Origin: JBCCLJ01 sp039026915 | GTDB taxonomy: Bacteria > Acidobacteriota > Thermoanaerobaculia > Multivoradales > Multivoraceae | Direction of reading: 5' to 3' | DNA length: 64,000 nucleotides | NCBI GenBank assembly: GCA_039026915.1 | Contig: JBCCLJ010000007.1 | Coordinates: 4,589 to 68,588 of the forward strand | Shown: positions 52,139-61,396 of the stretch, one piece after another | Layout of the letters: every line of letters begins with the position of its first letter | How positions within the stretch are numbered: position 1 is the stretch's first letter | Notes under the pieces: model-generated | Seen by the model: only the letters and a program-made list of their open reading frames with translations | Told to the model about the DNA's origin: nothing | Databases searched by the model: none | Position numbers and translations under genes: made by a program

Positions 52139-52885
52139 ATGATGTTTTCGGTTTCGAGATCCGTGCGTCCGGCGGTCCAGACGCTCCTCCTGTTGCTGAC
52201 GTTCTGCCTTGGTGCGAGCGCGGCGGCTCAGGAAGAGGTCGAGACGCTGGTCCGGCTGGACTTCCAGCTTCGGCATCAGCCGGCTGATGACGTCATGACC
52301 GTGCTCCAGCCGCTGCTCTCCGGGCAGGGACGGGTCGAGATCGATCGTCAGACCCGGCGTGTCGTCGTTCGAGACCACCGCTCGAACATCGAACGTATCG
52401 TCGAGGGGCTCGAAGGATTCGACCATCCGGTGAGGTCGCTCGGATTCGACGTCATCCTGTTGCGGGCGACCCGATCGACCGACCCGGATCTGCGCAAGAT
52501 CAACGAGCGCGTTCTGCCGAGCACCGTGGTCGAGAGCCTCGGTTTCATGCTGACGCAGAACCTGTACAGCCTGGTGGCGCGAACCGAGCTCGAAGGTCGC
52601 GAAGGCGAGCGCGTCACCACGCCTCTCGGTGAAGAGCGCGTCGTGCGCATCGCGGTGGGCACCGTGCTCGAAGACGGCTATGTTGCGCGACTGCCGGTTC
52701 ACTTTCAGCTTCATCGCAAGGAGCGCCCGGAGGCGAGTGGCTTCAATCAGGCCCTCAATCTGCACCTCGACAAGACCGTGGTCATCGCTCTGGCTTCAGA
52801 CGCCGACGCCCAGAGCGGCTGGGCGATCGCCGTCACGTCACGGCAGCTCTCGGAGCTGACGCTGCCGCGGCCGGGCGAGGAGTAG
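52139..52885 (+). CDS. Exported protein with a secretin-N-like domain
   Basis: A 248-residue protein with a signal peptide (about 1-32, TLLLLLTFCLGASAAAQ). Residues 36-95 (LVRLDFQLRHQPADDVMTVL, VEIDRQTRRVVVRDHRSNIE, IVEGLEGFDHPVRSL) look like the N1/N-type ring-building domain of secretins. No beta-barrel follows; the second half is a beta-rich region (VVRIAVGTVLEDGYVARLPV) of unknown type. Two adjacent ATGs lie at the start. Position between the anti-sigma-like gene and pilC suggests a periplasmic accessory to the secretin at 58.9-61.4 kb. Confidence 0.7.
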   Translation: MMFSVSRSVRPAVQTLLLLLTFCLGASAAAQEEVETLVRLDFQLRHQPADDVMTVLQPLLSGQGRVEIDRQTRRVVVRDHRSNIERIVEGLEGFDHPVRSLGFDVILLRATRSTDPDLRKINERVLPSTVVESLGFMLTQNLYSLVARTELEGREGERVTTPLGEERVVRIAVGTVLEDGYVARLPVHFQLHRKERPEASGFNQALNLHLDKTVVIALASDADAQSGWAIAVTSRQLSELTLPRPGEE

Positions 52886-52889
52886 CCGA

Positions 52890-54101
52890 GTGGAGTTCGT
52901 CTGCCGTGTCGGTACGCCGGACGGCCGTGTCGTCGAGCAGGTCCTGGAAGCCCCGCACGAAGGCGCTGCGCGCGGCGACCTCGAGGGGCGTGGGCTGCAC
53001 GTCTTCGAGGTGAGGCAGCGTGGCTGGTCGCTCGCTTCGCTGCTCGAGCGTGACGGCCGGCGTCGACCCATCAAGGACGTCGACTTCATGCTCTTCAACC
53101 AGGAGCTCGCGAGTCTGCTGAAAGCCGGTCTGCCTCTCCTGCAGGCTCTCGACATGATGCTCGAGCGTCAGCGTGACCCGAGCTTCCGCAAGGTGCTCGA
53201 AGAGATCCGGGATCGAGTGCGTAGTGGTGAGGAGCTGTCGACGGCCTTTCGTGCCTTTCCCGACGTCTTTCCGCCCCTCTATGCGCCGACGCTGATGGCG
53301 GGCGAGCGTAGCGGCGACCTCGAGCAGGTGATTCGCCGTTTCGTGCGCTACCTGCAGCTCGTCATCGACACGCGGAAGAAGGTCGTCTCGGCGCTCACCT
53401 ACCCGGTCTTTCTGATTCTCCTGGCGCTCGTCATGCTCGTCGTCATGGCCGTCGTCGTGATCCCGAAGTTCGAGGTCTTCTACGAAGCGATGGACGTCGA
53501 GCTGCCGACGCCGACGGCGATCCTCCTGTCGACGTCGATCTTTCTGCAGAACAACTTCTGGCTCCTGGCCGTCGGCTTGGTGATCGGCTACCTTGCGGCG
53601 CGACGCTGGCTGCGGACGGAAGTGGGCCGCCGGCTCTACGACCGGTGGCGACTCAGGATCCCCGTGGCCGGCGCCATCCTGCATCGCTTCTCCGTCTCCG
53701 AGTTCTGTCGATCGCTCGGTACGCTGCTGGCCGGAGGCATGCCGCTCGTTCCCTCGTTGGAGGTCGCGGTCGACGCCATCTCGAACGCGCATCTGCGCGA
53801 GCGTATGGCGCCCGTCGTGCCGGCAGTTCGCGAGGGCGCGCCTTTTCACCACTCGCTGGACCAGACCGGAGTGTTCGACGACCTGGCGATCGATCTGGTG
53901 AAGGTCGGCGAGGCGACCGGCGCGCTCGACGAGATGCTCGTCAATGTCTCGGACTTCTTTGACGAGGAAGTCGAGACCCGCACCCAGCGCATGCTGTCGC
54001 TCCTCGAGCCGATCATGCTCGTCATCATGGGCGTCACCGTCTGCCTGCTGCTGATGGCGATGTATCTACCGCTCTTCTCGGTCCTGGGGAGACTGGAATG
54101 A
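52890..54101 (+). CDS. pilC: Type IV pilus/type II secretion inner-membrane platform protein
   Basis: A 403-residue GspF/PilC protein with two repeated T2SSF domains (about 68-190 and 270-393). The first contains FMLFNQELASLLKAGLPLLQ and FRAFPDVFPPLYAPTLMAGE, the second FCRSLGTLLAGGMPLVPSLE and KVGEATGALDEMLVNVSDFF. Three membrane spans are near 165-190, 215-235 and 370-393. It anchors the assembly ATPase and moves pilin subunits. The GTG at 52890 has GAGGAG nine bases upstream and lies four bases after the previous stop. The ATPase gene follows after 73 bases. Confidence 0.93.
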   Translation: MEFVCRVGTPDGRVVEQVLEAPHEGAARGDLEGRGLHVFEVRQRGWSLASLLERDGRRRPIKDVDFMLFNQELASLLKAGLPLLQALDMMLERQRDPSFRKVLEEIRDRVRSGEELSTAFRAFPDVFPPLYAPTLMAGERSGDLEQVIRRFVRYLQLVIDTRKKVVSALTYPVFLILLALVMLVVMAVVVIPKFEVFYEAMDVELPTPTAILLSTSIFLQNNFWLLAVGLVIGYLAARRWLRTEVGRRLYDRWRLRIPVAGAILHRFSVSEFCRSLGTLLAGGMPLVPSLEVAVDAISNAHLRERMAPVVPAVREGAPFHHSLDQTGVFDDLAIDLVKVGEATGALDEMLVNVSDFFDEEVETRTQRMLSLLEPIMLVIMGVTVCLLLMAMYLPLFSVLGRLE

Positions 54102-54174
54102 GTCTCGCTCGTGGACGAGATGCGGCGTGCCACCGTAGGCTTCAGTACGGGCCGAGCGCCCGGGAGCCGCAACG

Positions 54175-55827
54175 ATGACGACCGAAGAACCGACGACCGA
54201 AGTCCTCCAACCGCTTGCCGACGGCGAGTTCGATCCGTCTCTGGGCACGGACGAAGAGCGTCGTCAGAGCCAGCAGCTCGCCGAACGCTTCGGCTTCGAG
54301 TGGGTCGACCTTCGTCACTACCGCATCGACAACGACCTCTTCCATGGAGTGCCGTTCGATCTGATGCTCCGCTACCTCTTCTTGCCGGATCAGCAGCTCG
54401 ACGGGCGCATGCGCGTCGTCATGGCGGACCCGTCCGACGTCGTGCGTCTCGACGAGCTCGAGCTGCAGATGGGCCAGCCGCTCGAGGCCCAGGTCGGCGA
54501 GGCGGCGCTCATTCGAGAGATCCTGCAGAAGTCGGAGAGCGCGCAGCGCGTCCTCGACGAGGCGACGGAAGATTTCCGTATCCAGCTCGTTCAGGAGGAC
54601 GACGACGGTGACGAGGTCCTCTCGATCGATCGCATCAGTTCGGATCAGAGTCCGATCATCAAGCTCGTCGACTCGACGCTCTTCAACGCGATTCAGCGCC
54701 GCGCATCGGATATCCACATCGAGACGCGCGAGGCCGAAGTGGTCATCAAGTACCGCATCGACGGCGTGCTCTACCAGGCGATGGAGCCGATCGACAAACG
54801 CCATCACCAGACGATCATCTCCCGCATCAAGGTCATGTCCGAGCTCGACATCGCCGAGAAGCGCATTCCGCAGGACGGTCGATTCAAGCTGCGACTCGCG
54901 GGACGAACCATCGACTTCCGCGTGTCGATCATGCCTTCGGTCCACGGCGAGGACTGCGTCATCCGAATCCTCGACAAGGAGTCGATGAACGACGAGTTCA
55001 AGAACCTGCGCCTCGACGTCCTCGGCATGAACGAAAACACCTTGCGCAAGCTGCGGAAGTTCATCCGTGAGCCCTACGGCATGGTGCTCGTCACCGGGCC
55101 GACGGGTTCCGGTAAGACGACGACGCTCTACGCATGCCTCTCCGAGATCCAGAGCTCGGAAGACAAGATCATCACCATCGAAGATCCGGTGGAGTACCAG
55201 CTGCGCGGCATCACGCAGATTCCGGTCAACGAGAAGAAGGGGTTGACCTTCGCGCGTGGGCTGCGTTCGATCCTGCGTCACGATCCGGACAAGATCATGG
55301 TCGGTGAGATCCGAGACGAGGAGACGGCGCAGATCGCCATCCAGTCGGCGCTGACCGGTCACCTCGTCTTCACCACGGTTCACGCCAACAACGTGATCGA
55401 TGTTCTCGGTCGCTTTCTGAACATGAACGTCGACCTGTACAACTTCGTTTCGGCGCTCAACTGCGTGCTGGCACAGAGACTCGTGCGGCGCATCTGCGAG
55501 TCGTGCCGTCGGGAAGCCATCGTCGACGACGAGCTCTTCGAGGAGAGCGGGCTCGACCCTGCGCAGTACCGCGACGTGACTTTCTATGAAGGTGCCGGAT
55601 GCATGGAATGCAACGGCACCGGTTTCCGCGGCAGGTTGGCGGTTTCGGAGCTGCTCGATCTGTCAGACAATATCCGCGAGCTGATTCTCGACCGTCGTCC
55701 CGCTTCCGAGATCAAGCGCGCTGCGCACGAAGAGGGCATGTCCTTCCTGCGCGAATCGGCACTCGAGAAGGCACTCGAGGGAGCTACCACTCTCCGTGAA
55801 ATCAACAAGGTCACTTTCGTGGATTGA
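54175..55827 (+). CDS. pilB: Type IV pilus/type II secretion assembly ATPase
   Basis: A 550-residue GspE/PilB ATPase. An N-terminal domain (about 1-140) precedes the N2 and ATPase domains. Walker A is GPTGSGKT at 308-315; the Asp and Walker B boxes are KIITIEDPVEYQLRGITQIP and KIMVGEIRDEETAQIAIQ; the His box is FTTVHANN. The zinc site has C441, C444, C476 and C479 (CESC and CMEC), typical of PilB/GspE extension ATPases and absent from PilT. ATG with GGGAG. It is the only such ATPase in the window, so it probably powers extension for the pili described here. Confidence 0.95.
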   Translation: MTTEEPTTEVLQPLADGEFDPSLGTDEERRQSQQLAERFGFEWVDLRHYRIDNDLFHGVPFDLMLRYLFLPDQQLDGRMRVVMADPSDVVRLDELELQMGQPLEAQVGEAALIREILQKSESAQRVLDEATEDFRIQLVQEDDDGDEVLSIDRISSDQSPIIKLVDSTLFNAIQRRASDIHIETREAEVVIKYRIDGVLYQAMEPIDKRHHQTIISRIKVMSELDIAEKRIPQDGRFKLRLAGRTIDFRVSIMPSVHGEDCVIRILDKESMNDEFKNLRLDVLGMNENTLRKLRKFIREPYGMVLVTGPTGSGKTTTLYACLSEIQSSEDKIITIEDPVEYQLRGITQIPVNEKKGLTFARGLRSILRHDPDKIMVGEIRDEETAQIAIQSALTGHLVFTTVHANNVIDVLGRFLNMNVDLYNFVSALNCVLAQRLVRRICESCRREAIVDDELFEESGLDPAQYRDVTFYEGAGCMECNGTGFRGRLAVSELLDLSDNIRELILDRRPASEIKRAAHEEGMSFLRESALEKALEGATTLREINKVTFVD

Positions 55828-56743
55828 GCGCGCGCTCGGTGCCGAGCCTCTTTCGGTACCGCCGCACGTCTTCTATCTCGGTCCGGACGCCCTGCTGTAC
55901 GCGCAGGTCGACACGGCCGAGGGCGTCAGCGTGGGGCCGTCACGCGTTGCCGAGCTCGAGCCGGAGACCTTTCTGCCGGGGCAGCTCGGCGGCCCCCTGA
56001 AGGAGCCAGAAGCCTTCACCGGGCTGCTGCGCGGACTCGTCTCCGAAATCGGCGAGATCGACTCGGCTTCGCTCGTGCTCCCCGACGCCTGGTACAGGCT
56101 GGTCTTCGCCGAGGTCGACCAGCTGCCTTCGGCTGCGGCGGCGCGCGACGAAGCGCTGCGTTGGAAGCTCAAGCGCCTGGTTCCCTTCCGCGTGGAAGAT
56201 CTGCGGCTCGACGCCGTGAACGCCGTGCCGCTAGCGGGTCAAGAAGATCCCGGGCGCGTCATGATCGGCTTCGCTGCGCAAGCGCTCCTCGAGCAGTGTG
56301 AAGCCGCCTTCGCTGCTGCCGGAATTCGCCTCGGCGCGATCACCAACGTGACGCTCTCGGTAGCCCACCTGATCGAGCCGGTCGCAGCAAACGAGATCGG
56401 CCTGCTGCTGGTTGCTCAGGACGATGGATACTCGCTGCTCGCCAGCCTCGGAGAGGCGCCGGTCCTGTACCGGTACAAGCCGCTCGACGCGGGCGCCGGC
56501 GCCGGCCGCGCTCAACGCGAAATGCTGCTGACGTCGCGCTTTCTGGAAGAGCGGCTGGCGCACTACGAACTGTCACGGGTCGTCGTCGTCGGCTCCGATC
56601 GCTGGTCTTCGGTCGTTGGCGAGTCGCTCGGTATCGAGCCCCAGGTCCTGGAGGCCGAAGACTGGCGCGATCTGCTGTCGTCCCAAGCCGACTCCGTGCT
56701 TCGAGCGGCACTCGTCGGGGCCGCGCACGTGGAGGTCGCCTGA
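55796..56743 (+). CDS. pilM: PilM/GspL-like actin-fold assembly protein
   Basis: A 315-residue cytoplasmic protein with the actin-like PilM plan: SASLVLPDAWYRLVFAEVD, ALRWKLKRLVPFRVEDLRLD and GFAAQALLEQCEAAFAAAGI, each matching the PilM order of motifs. PilM links the PilN N-terminus to the rest of the platform. The GTG start at 55796 overlaps the end of pilB by 32 bases; no better start exists further in. The gene order pilM-pilN-pilO-pilP-like-pilQ-like downstream supports the assignment over GspL. Confidence 0.8.
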   Translation: MKSTRSLSWIERALGAEPLSVPPHVFYLGPDALLYAQVDTAEGVSVGPSRVAELEPETFLPGQLGGPLKEPEAFTGLLRGLVSEIGEIDSASLVLPDAWYRLVFAEVDQLPSAAAARDEALRWKLKRLVPFRVEDLRLDAVNAVPLAGQEDPGRVMIGFAAQALLEQCEAAFAAAGIRLGAITNVTLSVAHLIEPVAANEIGLLLVAQDDGYSLLASLGEAPVLYRYKPLDAGAGAGRAQREMLLTSRFLEERLAHYELSRVVVVGSDRWSSVVGESLGIEPQVLEAEDWRDLLSSQADSVLRAALVGAAHVEVA

Positions 56744-56745
56744 TC

Positions 56746-57714
56746 GTGAGGAACCTCCCGAATCTGGCGGCTCGACCGTTCGTCAACGACCGCCCCGTAC
56801 GGCGCCTCATCGGCGTACTCTGGGGTGTCGCGGTCCTGCTGTTGCTCTTCAACGCCTACCGCTACTGGCGCTACGCCACGACCAACGTCGAAGGTCGCGA
56901 TCAGCTTCAGTCGATCCGCGACGAGACCGACCAGGAGCTCGAGACAATCGACGAGCTGCGGACTCGGCTCGCGGGCTTCGATCTGCGCTCCCAGAACGAC
57001 GAGATCGACTTCCTCAACCGCCGCATCGCCGAGCGCTCGTTCCCATGGAGCGAGCTCTTCGAACAGCTCGGAGATGTGCTGCCGCGCGGCGTGCGTGTGC
57101 GCTCCCTCGCTCCGCAGCTGCCGGAGCCACAGCGTCAGCGTCGCCGTCGTCGCCCAGCGGAAGAGACGCGGGTCACTCTGGCGATCGACGGCACGGCCGA
57201 GGACGGTGAAGCGCTCCTCGATTTCGTCGATCGTCTCTTTGCCCACCCTGCCTTTGCCCAGCCGCTGCTCGAGAGAGAGTCGCGTCAGAACGACTCGCTG
57301 ATCAACTTCAATCTCGAGACCTACTACCGACCCCGCCTCGAGGCGCCGGAGGAGGAGGCAGAGGCGCCGGAGGAGCTCGTCGCGGAGACAGCCTCGGACG
57401 CCGACGAGGTCGCTGCCGGCGCCGCGACCTCCGTGGCGTCCAGCCGCGTCGAGTCCGCTGAGCCCGCTCTCGACACTGCAGACGACGCGCCTCGCGACAC
57501 CGCTGACGACCCGAGCCCGAACGCTTCGACGGTCGCTGGCCGGGACGCGGAGGTCAGGCAGGGTCGACGCACACCTGAAGCTGCCGCCGAGAGCCGTTCT
57601 GGTGTGCGGAGTCTGAGCCCCGGCTCGAGAGACCTGCCGACGCCACGAGAAGATGCCGCGGTACCGCGCCGAAGTCGCTCCAACGCCAGCTCGCCGCCGG
57701 GAGGAGCACGATGA
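56746..57714 (+). CDS. pilN: PilN-like inner-membrane assembly protein with long C-terminal tail
   Basis: A 322-residue protein. A cytoplasmic start with the PilM-binding-type motif NLAARPFVNDRPVR precedes a membrane helix at about 22-40 (IGVLWGVAVLLLLFNAYRYW), a coiled coil (ELETIDELRTRLAGFD) and a ferredoxin-like domain to about residue 195. The last 125 residues are acidic then Ser/Arg-rich (EAPEELVAETASDADEVAAG) and probably disordered, unlike standard PilN (about 200 residues). GTG start two bases after pilM. The pilO gene overlaps its stop by four bases. Confidence 0.8.
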   Translation: MRNLPNLAARPFVNDRPVRRLIGVLWGVAVLLLLFNAYRYWRYATTNVEGRDQLQSIRDETDQELETIDELRTRLAGFDLRSQNDEIDFLNRRIAERSFPWSELFEQLGDVLPRGVRVRSLAPQLPEPQRQRRRRRPAEETRVTLAIDGTAEDGEALLDFVDRLFAHPAFAQPLLERESRQNDSLINFNLETYYRPRLEAPEEEAEAPEELVAETASDADEVAAGAATSVASSRVESAEPALDTADDAPRDTADDPSPNASTVAGRDAEVRQGRRTPEAAAESRSGVRSLSPGSRDLPTPREDAAVPRRSRSNASSPPGGAR

Positions 57715-58322
57715 ATCCGTCATCTCTCCTGCGTTCGCTCCGCTCCCTCCCGTGGTGGGTGTGGGCCGTCCCCGCGGTTCTCGTAGTGGTCAACCTCGGT
57801 GCGCTGATCTACTACCAGATCGGCTACGCCGGACAGTTCGGTCAGATGCAGGGTCAGTTGGACTCTGCCAAGAACGAACGTTCGTTGGTCATGGCGCAGC
57901 GCCAGGCACTCGAAGAGCTCGTCGGTCGTGCGAACACGGGCCGCGAAGGCATCGAGTCGCTCTACGTCGACAGTTTTTCGACAGAGAGTGAGCGCCTGAC
58001 GCGGATGATCCGAGAGGTGAAGGATCTCGCCGAAAAGGCAGGTCTGCAGCCCGCCGAGACGATCAGCTACCCCGAAGAGTCGATCGACGACTACGGGCTG
58101 CTGAAGCGCTCGCTCGTCTTCACGGTGAACGGAACCTACCCTCAGCTGCGACAGTTCGTGAACTTTCTGGAGCTCTCCGACACCTTCGTCGTGCTCGAGA
58201 AGGTCAACGTCTCCGGGGTCTCGCCGAGCCTCGCCGTTTCCTTCGACATCTCGACGCTCTTCTCGGGTCGTGACAGTGCCGAAGAGCGGATCGACCGTCG
58301 CCGCCGTCGGAGGAACGCGTGA
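57711..58322 (+). CDS. pilO: PilO-like inner-membrane assembly protein
   Basis: A 203-residue protein with one membrane span at about 15-37 (WWVWAVPAVLVVVNLGALIY), a coiled coil, and a C-terminal ferredoxin-like domain (VFTVNGTYPQLRQFVNFLEL, then FVVLEKVNVSG). PilO pairs with PilN and aligns the platform with the secretin. ATG overlaps the pilN stop (ATGA), and the next gene overlaps its own stop (GTGA). Confidence 0.82.
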   Translation: MNPSSLLRSLRSLPWWVWAVPAVLVVVNLGALIYYQIGYAGQFGQMQGQLDSAKNERSLVMAQRQALEELVGRANTGREGIESLYVDSFSTESERLTRMIREVKDLAEKAGLQPAETISYPEESIDDYGLLKRSLVFTVNGTYPQLRQFVNFLELSDTFVVLEKVNVSGVSPSLAVSFDISTLFSGRDSAEERIDRRRRRRNA

Positions 58323-58891
58323 GCGAGTCTCAGCAGCGGATCGTTCTGGCGGTACTCGGCCTGATCCTCGTCGTCATCGTGGGGCTGCGCGTCCTTCCCG
58401 CCCTGCGCGGCTCCGGCGGCGAGCGCTGGTGGCAGCAGGGCGGCTCGCGAGCGGTCTTCGACGACGAGCTCGACGTGGAGGTTCTGGAACTGCAGACGCG
58501 GTTGCTGCGCGCAGAGCCACGCGAGTTCGCCGTCGGCCGAGACCCCTGGCGCTTCGGTGAGGCACCCAAGCCTCCGGCGCCGAAGCCGAAGCCTCCTGCT
58601 CCCAAGCCCAAGAAACAACCGAAACCCAAGCCCCCGAAGCCGGTCGAAACGGGACCGGTGGAGCCCCCCAAGCCGAAGCCGCCGGAGGTCGACGTGACCT
58701 TCCTCGGTACCTTCGGCCCTGCGGATCGCAAGATCGCCGTCTTCTTCGACGGTAGCGCGATCTACAACGCAGGCCGCGGTGACGTACTCAACGAGAAGTT
58801 CCAGGTGGTGGAGATCGGCCTCGAGTCGGTCGATCTCGGCTTCGTGGGATTCCCAGACGAACCGCCGGCGCGCCTGGCGATAGGTGGATAG
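58319..58891 (+). CDS. PilP/GspC-like periplasmic linker protein
   Basis: A 190-residue protein with a membrane anchor at about 8-26 (IVLAVLGLILVVIVGLRVL), a Pro/Lys-rich rod at about 82-122 (KPPAPKPKPPAPKPKKQPKP), and a small C-terminal beta domain (VTFLGTFGPADRKIAVFFDG, then GDVLNEKFQVVEIGLESVDL) of the PilP/GspC homology-region type that contacts the secretin N-domains. Unlike PilP it has no lipobox, so the anchoring is GspC-like. The position in pilMNO-x-pilQ equals that of pilP. Confidence 0.78.
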   Translation: MSESQQRIVLAVLGLILVVIVGLRVLPALRGSGGERWWQQGGSRAVFDDELDVEVLELQTRLLRAEPREFAVGRDPWRFGEAPKPPAPKPKPPAPKPKKQPKPKPPKPVETGPVEPPKPKPPEVDVTFLGTFGPADRKIAVFFDGSAIYNAGRGDVLNEKFQVVEIGLESVDLGFVGFPDEPPARLAIGG

Positions 58892-61396
58892 ATGACGCAT
58901 TTGCAGACAATGAACCGCAGCGCACGAGCCGATCGCCGGCCCCGGCGTCTTTCCGCCGCGCTCTGCCTCGCGGCTCTGATGCTGGCCGGCTGCAGCGGCT
59001 ACAGCAGCTTCCGTCGCGCTCAGGTTGCCGAGCAGATGGGCGACTGGGACCAGGCCGTGCTCGAGTACATCGAGCTCTCGCGCCAGAACCCGGGTGATCT
59101 GCGCTACCGCGCAGCTCTGATGCGCGCCAAGATCAACGCCTCCGTCTTTCACTTCGGAAAGGCGAAGGACTACCGCGAGGCAGGGCTGCTGACGCCGGCG
59201 ATGGTCGAACTGCGCAAGGCCGTGGAGCTGGATCCGACGAACCAGTACGCTCGCGCCGAGCTCGAAAAGGTGCGCGATCAGATCGAGGCGCAGCGTGCCG
59301 GTACCGAGTCGCAGACCCTGGCCGAGGCCAAGGAAAAGACGCGAGGCGCCATGCCGCAGCCTCCTGAGCTGAGCCCGCGGTCGCCCGAGCCGATCGGACT
59401 GAACTTCCCCGAGGCCACCTCGGTGATGCAGATCTACCAGGCTCTCGGCAAGGCCTTTGGAATCAACGTGCTGTTCGACCCGAAGCTGCGCGACCAGGAG
59501 ATCAGCATCACCCTGACCGACGTGACGGCGCAGGACGCTCTCGAGATCCTGATGCGCACGGCAGGCCACTTCTACAAGGTGCTCGACGAGCACTCGATCA
59601 TCGTCGTCGCCGACACGCCGCAGAATCGCCGCAACTACGAGGACCTCATCATCCAGACCTTCTTTCTCTCCAATTCGGATGTGAAAGACGTGATGACGAT
59701 GCTGCGGAGCCTCGTCGACTCTCGCAAGATCGCGTCGAACGAGCAGCTGAACGCCATCGTCCTGCGCGACACCGCCGACAAGGTCAAAGTCGCGGAGCGC
59801 ATCATCCAGGCCAATGACAAAGCGAAGGCCGAGGTCGTCGTCGACGTCGAGCTCCTGCAGCTCAATACGAACCTGCTACAGGATCTAGGTCTCTCACTGA
59901 GCGCTTACCAGATCGGCTCGGAGCTCGACAACGGCGGCGCCGACGTGCCGCTTCGCTTCAGCGACCTCGAGTTCATCGACGGCAACAACTGGGTGCTGTC
60001 GATTCCCAGCTTCATGTTCGACTTCGTGAAGCAGAACACGGAGGCGCAAACGCTGGCTCAGCCGAAGTTGCGGATCAGCGAGGGTGAACGCGCTACGTTG
60101 ACGATCGGCGACCAGGTGCCGATTCCCGTGGTCAGCTTCAACACCGCCAACACCGTCGGCAGCAACGTCGTGCCGTTGACCTCCTTCCAGTACCAGGACG
60201 TGGGCATTCAGATCGAGATCGAGCCTCGGGTGCACCACAACGAAGAGGTCTCGCTCCAGCTCCGCGTCGAGGTCAGCAACATCTCTGGAGAACGCGACGG
60301 TCAGCCGATCATCGGCACGCGCAACATCGAGACGACGATCCGTCTGAAGGACGGCGAGACCAACTTCCTGGCCGGTCTCATCCGTACCGACGAGACCAAC
60401 AGCGAAGAGGGCATACCCGGCCTCGCCGAGATTCCGGTGCTCGGTCGACTCTTCTCGAAGAAGCGCTCGCAGAACCAGCGCACCGACATCGTCCTGACGA
60501 TGACCCCGCACATCATTCGCAAGGCCAACATCACCGAAGAAGATCTGATGCCGATCTGGGTTGGTACCGAGTCGAACATCACCTTCCGCGGCGGCAGCCC
60601 GAGAGTGGAGTCCGAGGTCGACGGTCCCTTCGACGAGTCGAGCGGTGGCGAGGATGGAGATCTGCGTCGCCAGATTCGTCAGCTGCCGCGCGGTCTGCGC
60701 GAATCGGCCGCGGAGGAGCCCGAGGAGGGCGACGACAACGCGCCGCCGCCGGGCGTCGACCTCGTACCGGTCACTCGTCCGCCGCGCGACGTGAGCTTCG
60801 AGGTGCCACCGGCTCTACGCGACATGGGCTTTGCTCCGGTGCGCGGTCTGCCGTTGTCGGCGCCCTGGGCGCAGCTCATGACCGCCCAGTCGGCGAGCGA
60901 TCCGAGCGACCGGCTGGCGATCCCCGGCGCGGCTGCGGTGCGCGCTCGCCTGGCGCCGCGCCGCGTCCAGGCGCAGCCGGGCGGCCTCTTCGCCATTACC
61001 CTCGACCTCGACGCCAAGGGAGAGGTCTCCCACGTCCCCGCTCGCCTCCGCTATGACACGTCGGCGCTCGAGCTCGTACAAGTGTCACAGGGAGACCTGT
61101 TGGACCGCGATGCTACCGAGACGATGAGCTTCGATGAAGGAGGAGAGATCATCCTGGGCGTGAGTCAGTTCGGCGATCTGGCCGGACGCAGCGGCAGCGG
61201 CAGCGCTGCCGTGCTCGTCTTCCGGGCTCTCGGTCAGGAGAGCCAGACGCTCGTCGAGCTGCTGGAGGTCGAGGCGATCGGCCGTGACCTCCGCCCGCTG
61301 ACGACCGGCGTCGGGCGTCGCGCCATTCCGGTGAGCGTCTCCTCCTTCCCCGATGGCGGGCCGATGGGAGGCGACCGCCGAAGGACGATCGAGTGA
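58892..61396 (+). CDS. pilQ: PilQ/GspD-like secretin with lipobox, TPR-like start and C-terminal cohesin-like domain
   Basis: An 834-residue outer-membrane channel protein. A lipoprotein signal ends at C34 (LMLAGCSG). A helical TPR-like section follows (about 40-130), then secretin N-domains (LNFPEATSVMQIYQALGKAF, LTDVTAQDALEILMRTAGHF, FFLSNSDVKDVMTMLRSLVD) and the secretin barrel (about 310-555: VEVSNISGERDGQPIIGTRN, NFLAGLIRTDETNSEEGIPG). The last 150 residues (GGLFAITLDLDAKGEVSHVP, VSQGDLLDRDATETMSFDEG) look like a cohesin domain. ATG directly after the previous stop, with AGGTGG five bases upstream. Lipidation and the extra domains are not standard for E. coli PilQ or GspD. Confidence 0.9.
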   Translation: MTHLQTMNRSARADRRPRRLSAALCLAALMLAGCSGYSSFRRAQVAEQMGDWDQAVLEYIELSRQNPGDLRYRAALMRAKINASVFHFGKAKDYREAGLLTPAMVELRKAVELDPTNQYARAELEKVRDQIEAQRAGTESQTLAEAKEKTRGAMPQPPELSPRSPEPIGLNFPEATSVMQIYQALGKAFGINVLFDPKLRDQEISITLTDVTAQDALEILMRTAGHFYKVLDEHSIIVVADTPQNRRNYEDLIIQTFFLSNSDVKDVMTMLRSLVDSRKIASNEQLNAIVLRDTADKVKVAERIIQANDKAKAEVVVDVELLQLNTNLLQDLGLSLSAYQIGSELDNGGADVPLRFSDLEFIDGNNWVLSIPSFMFDFVKQNTEAQTLAQPKLRISEGERATLTIGDQVPIPVVSFNTANTVGSNVVPLTSFQYQDVGIQIEIEPRVHHNEEVSLQLRVEVSNISGERDGQPIIGTRNIETTIRLKDGETNFLAGLIRTDETNSEEGIPGLAEIPVLGRLFSKKRSQNQRTDIVLTMTPHIIRKANITEEDLMPIWVGTESNITFRGGSPRVESEVDGPFDESSGGEDGDLRRQIRQLPRGLRESAAEEPEEGDDNAPPPGVDLVPVTRPPRDVSFEVPPALRDMGFAPVRGLPLSAPWAQLMTAQSASDPSDRLAIPGAAAVRARLAPRRVQAQPGGLFAITLDLDAKGEVSHVPARLRYDTSALELVQVSQGDLLDRDATETMSFDEGGEIILGVSQFGDLAGRSGSGSAAVLVFRALGQESQTLVELLEVEAIGRDLRPLTTGVGRRAIPVSVSSFPDGGPMGGDRRRTIE

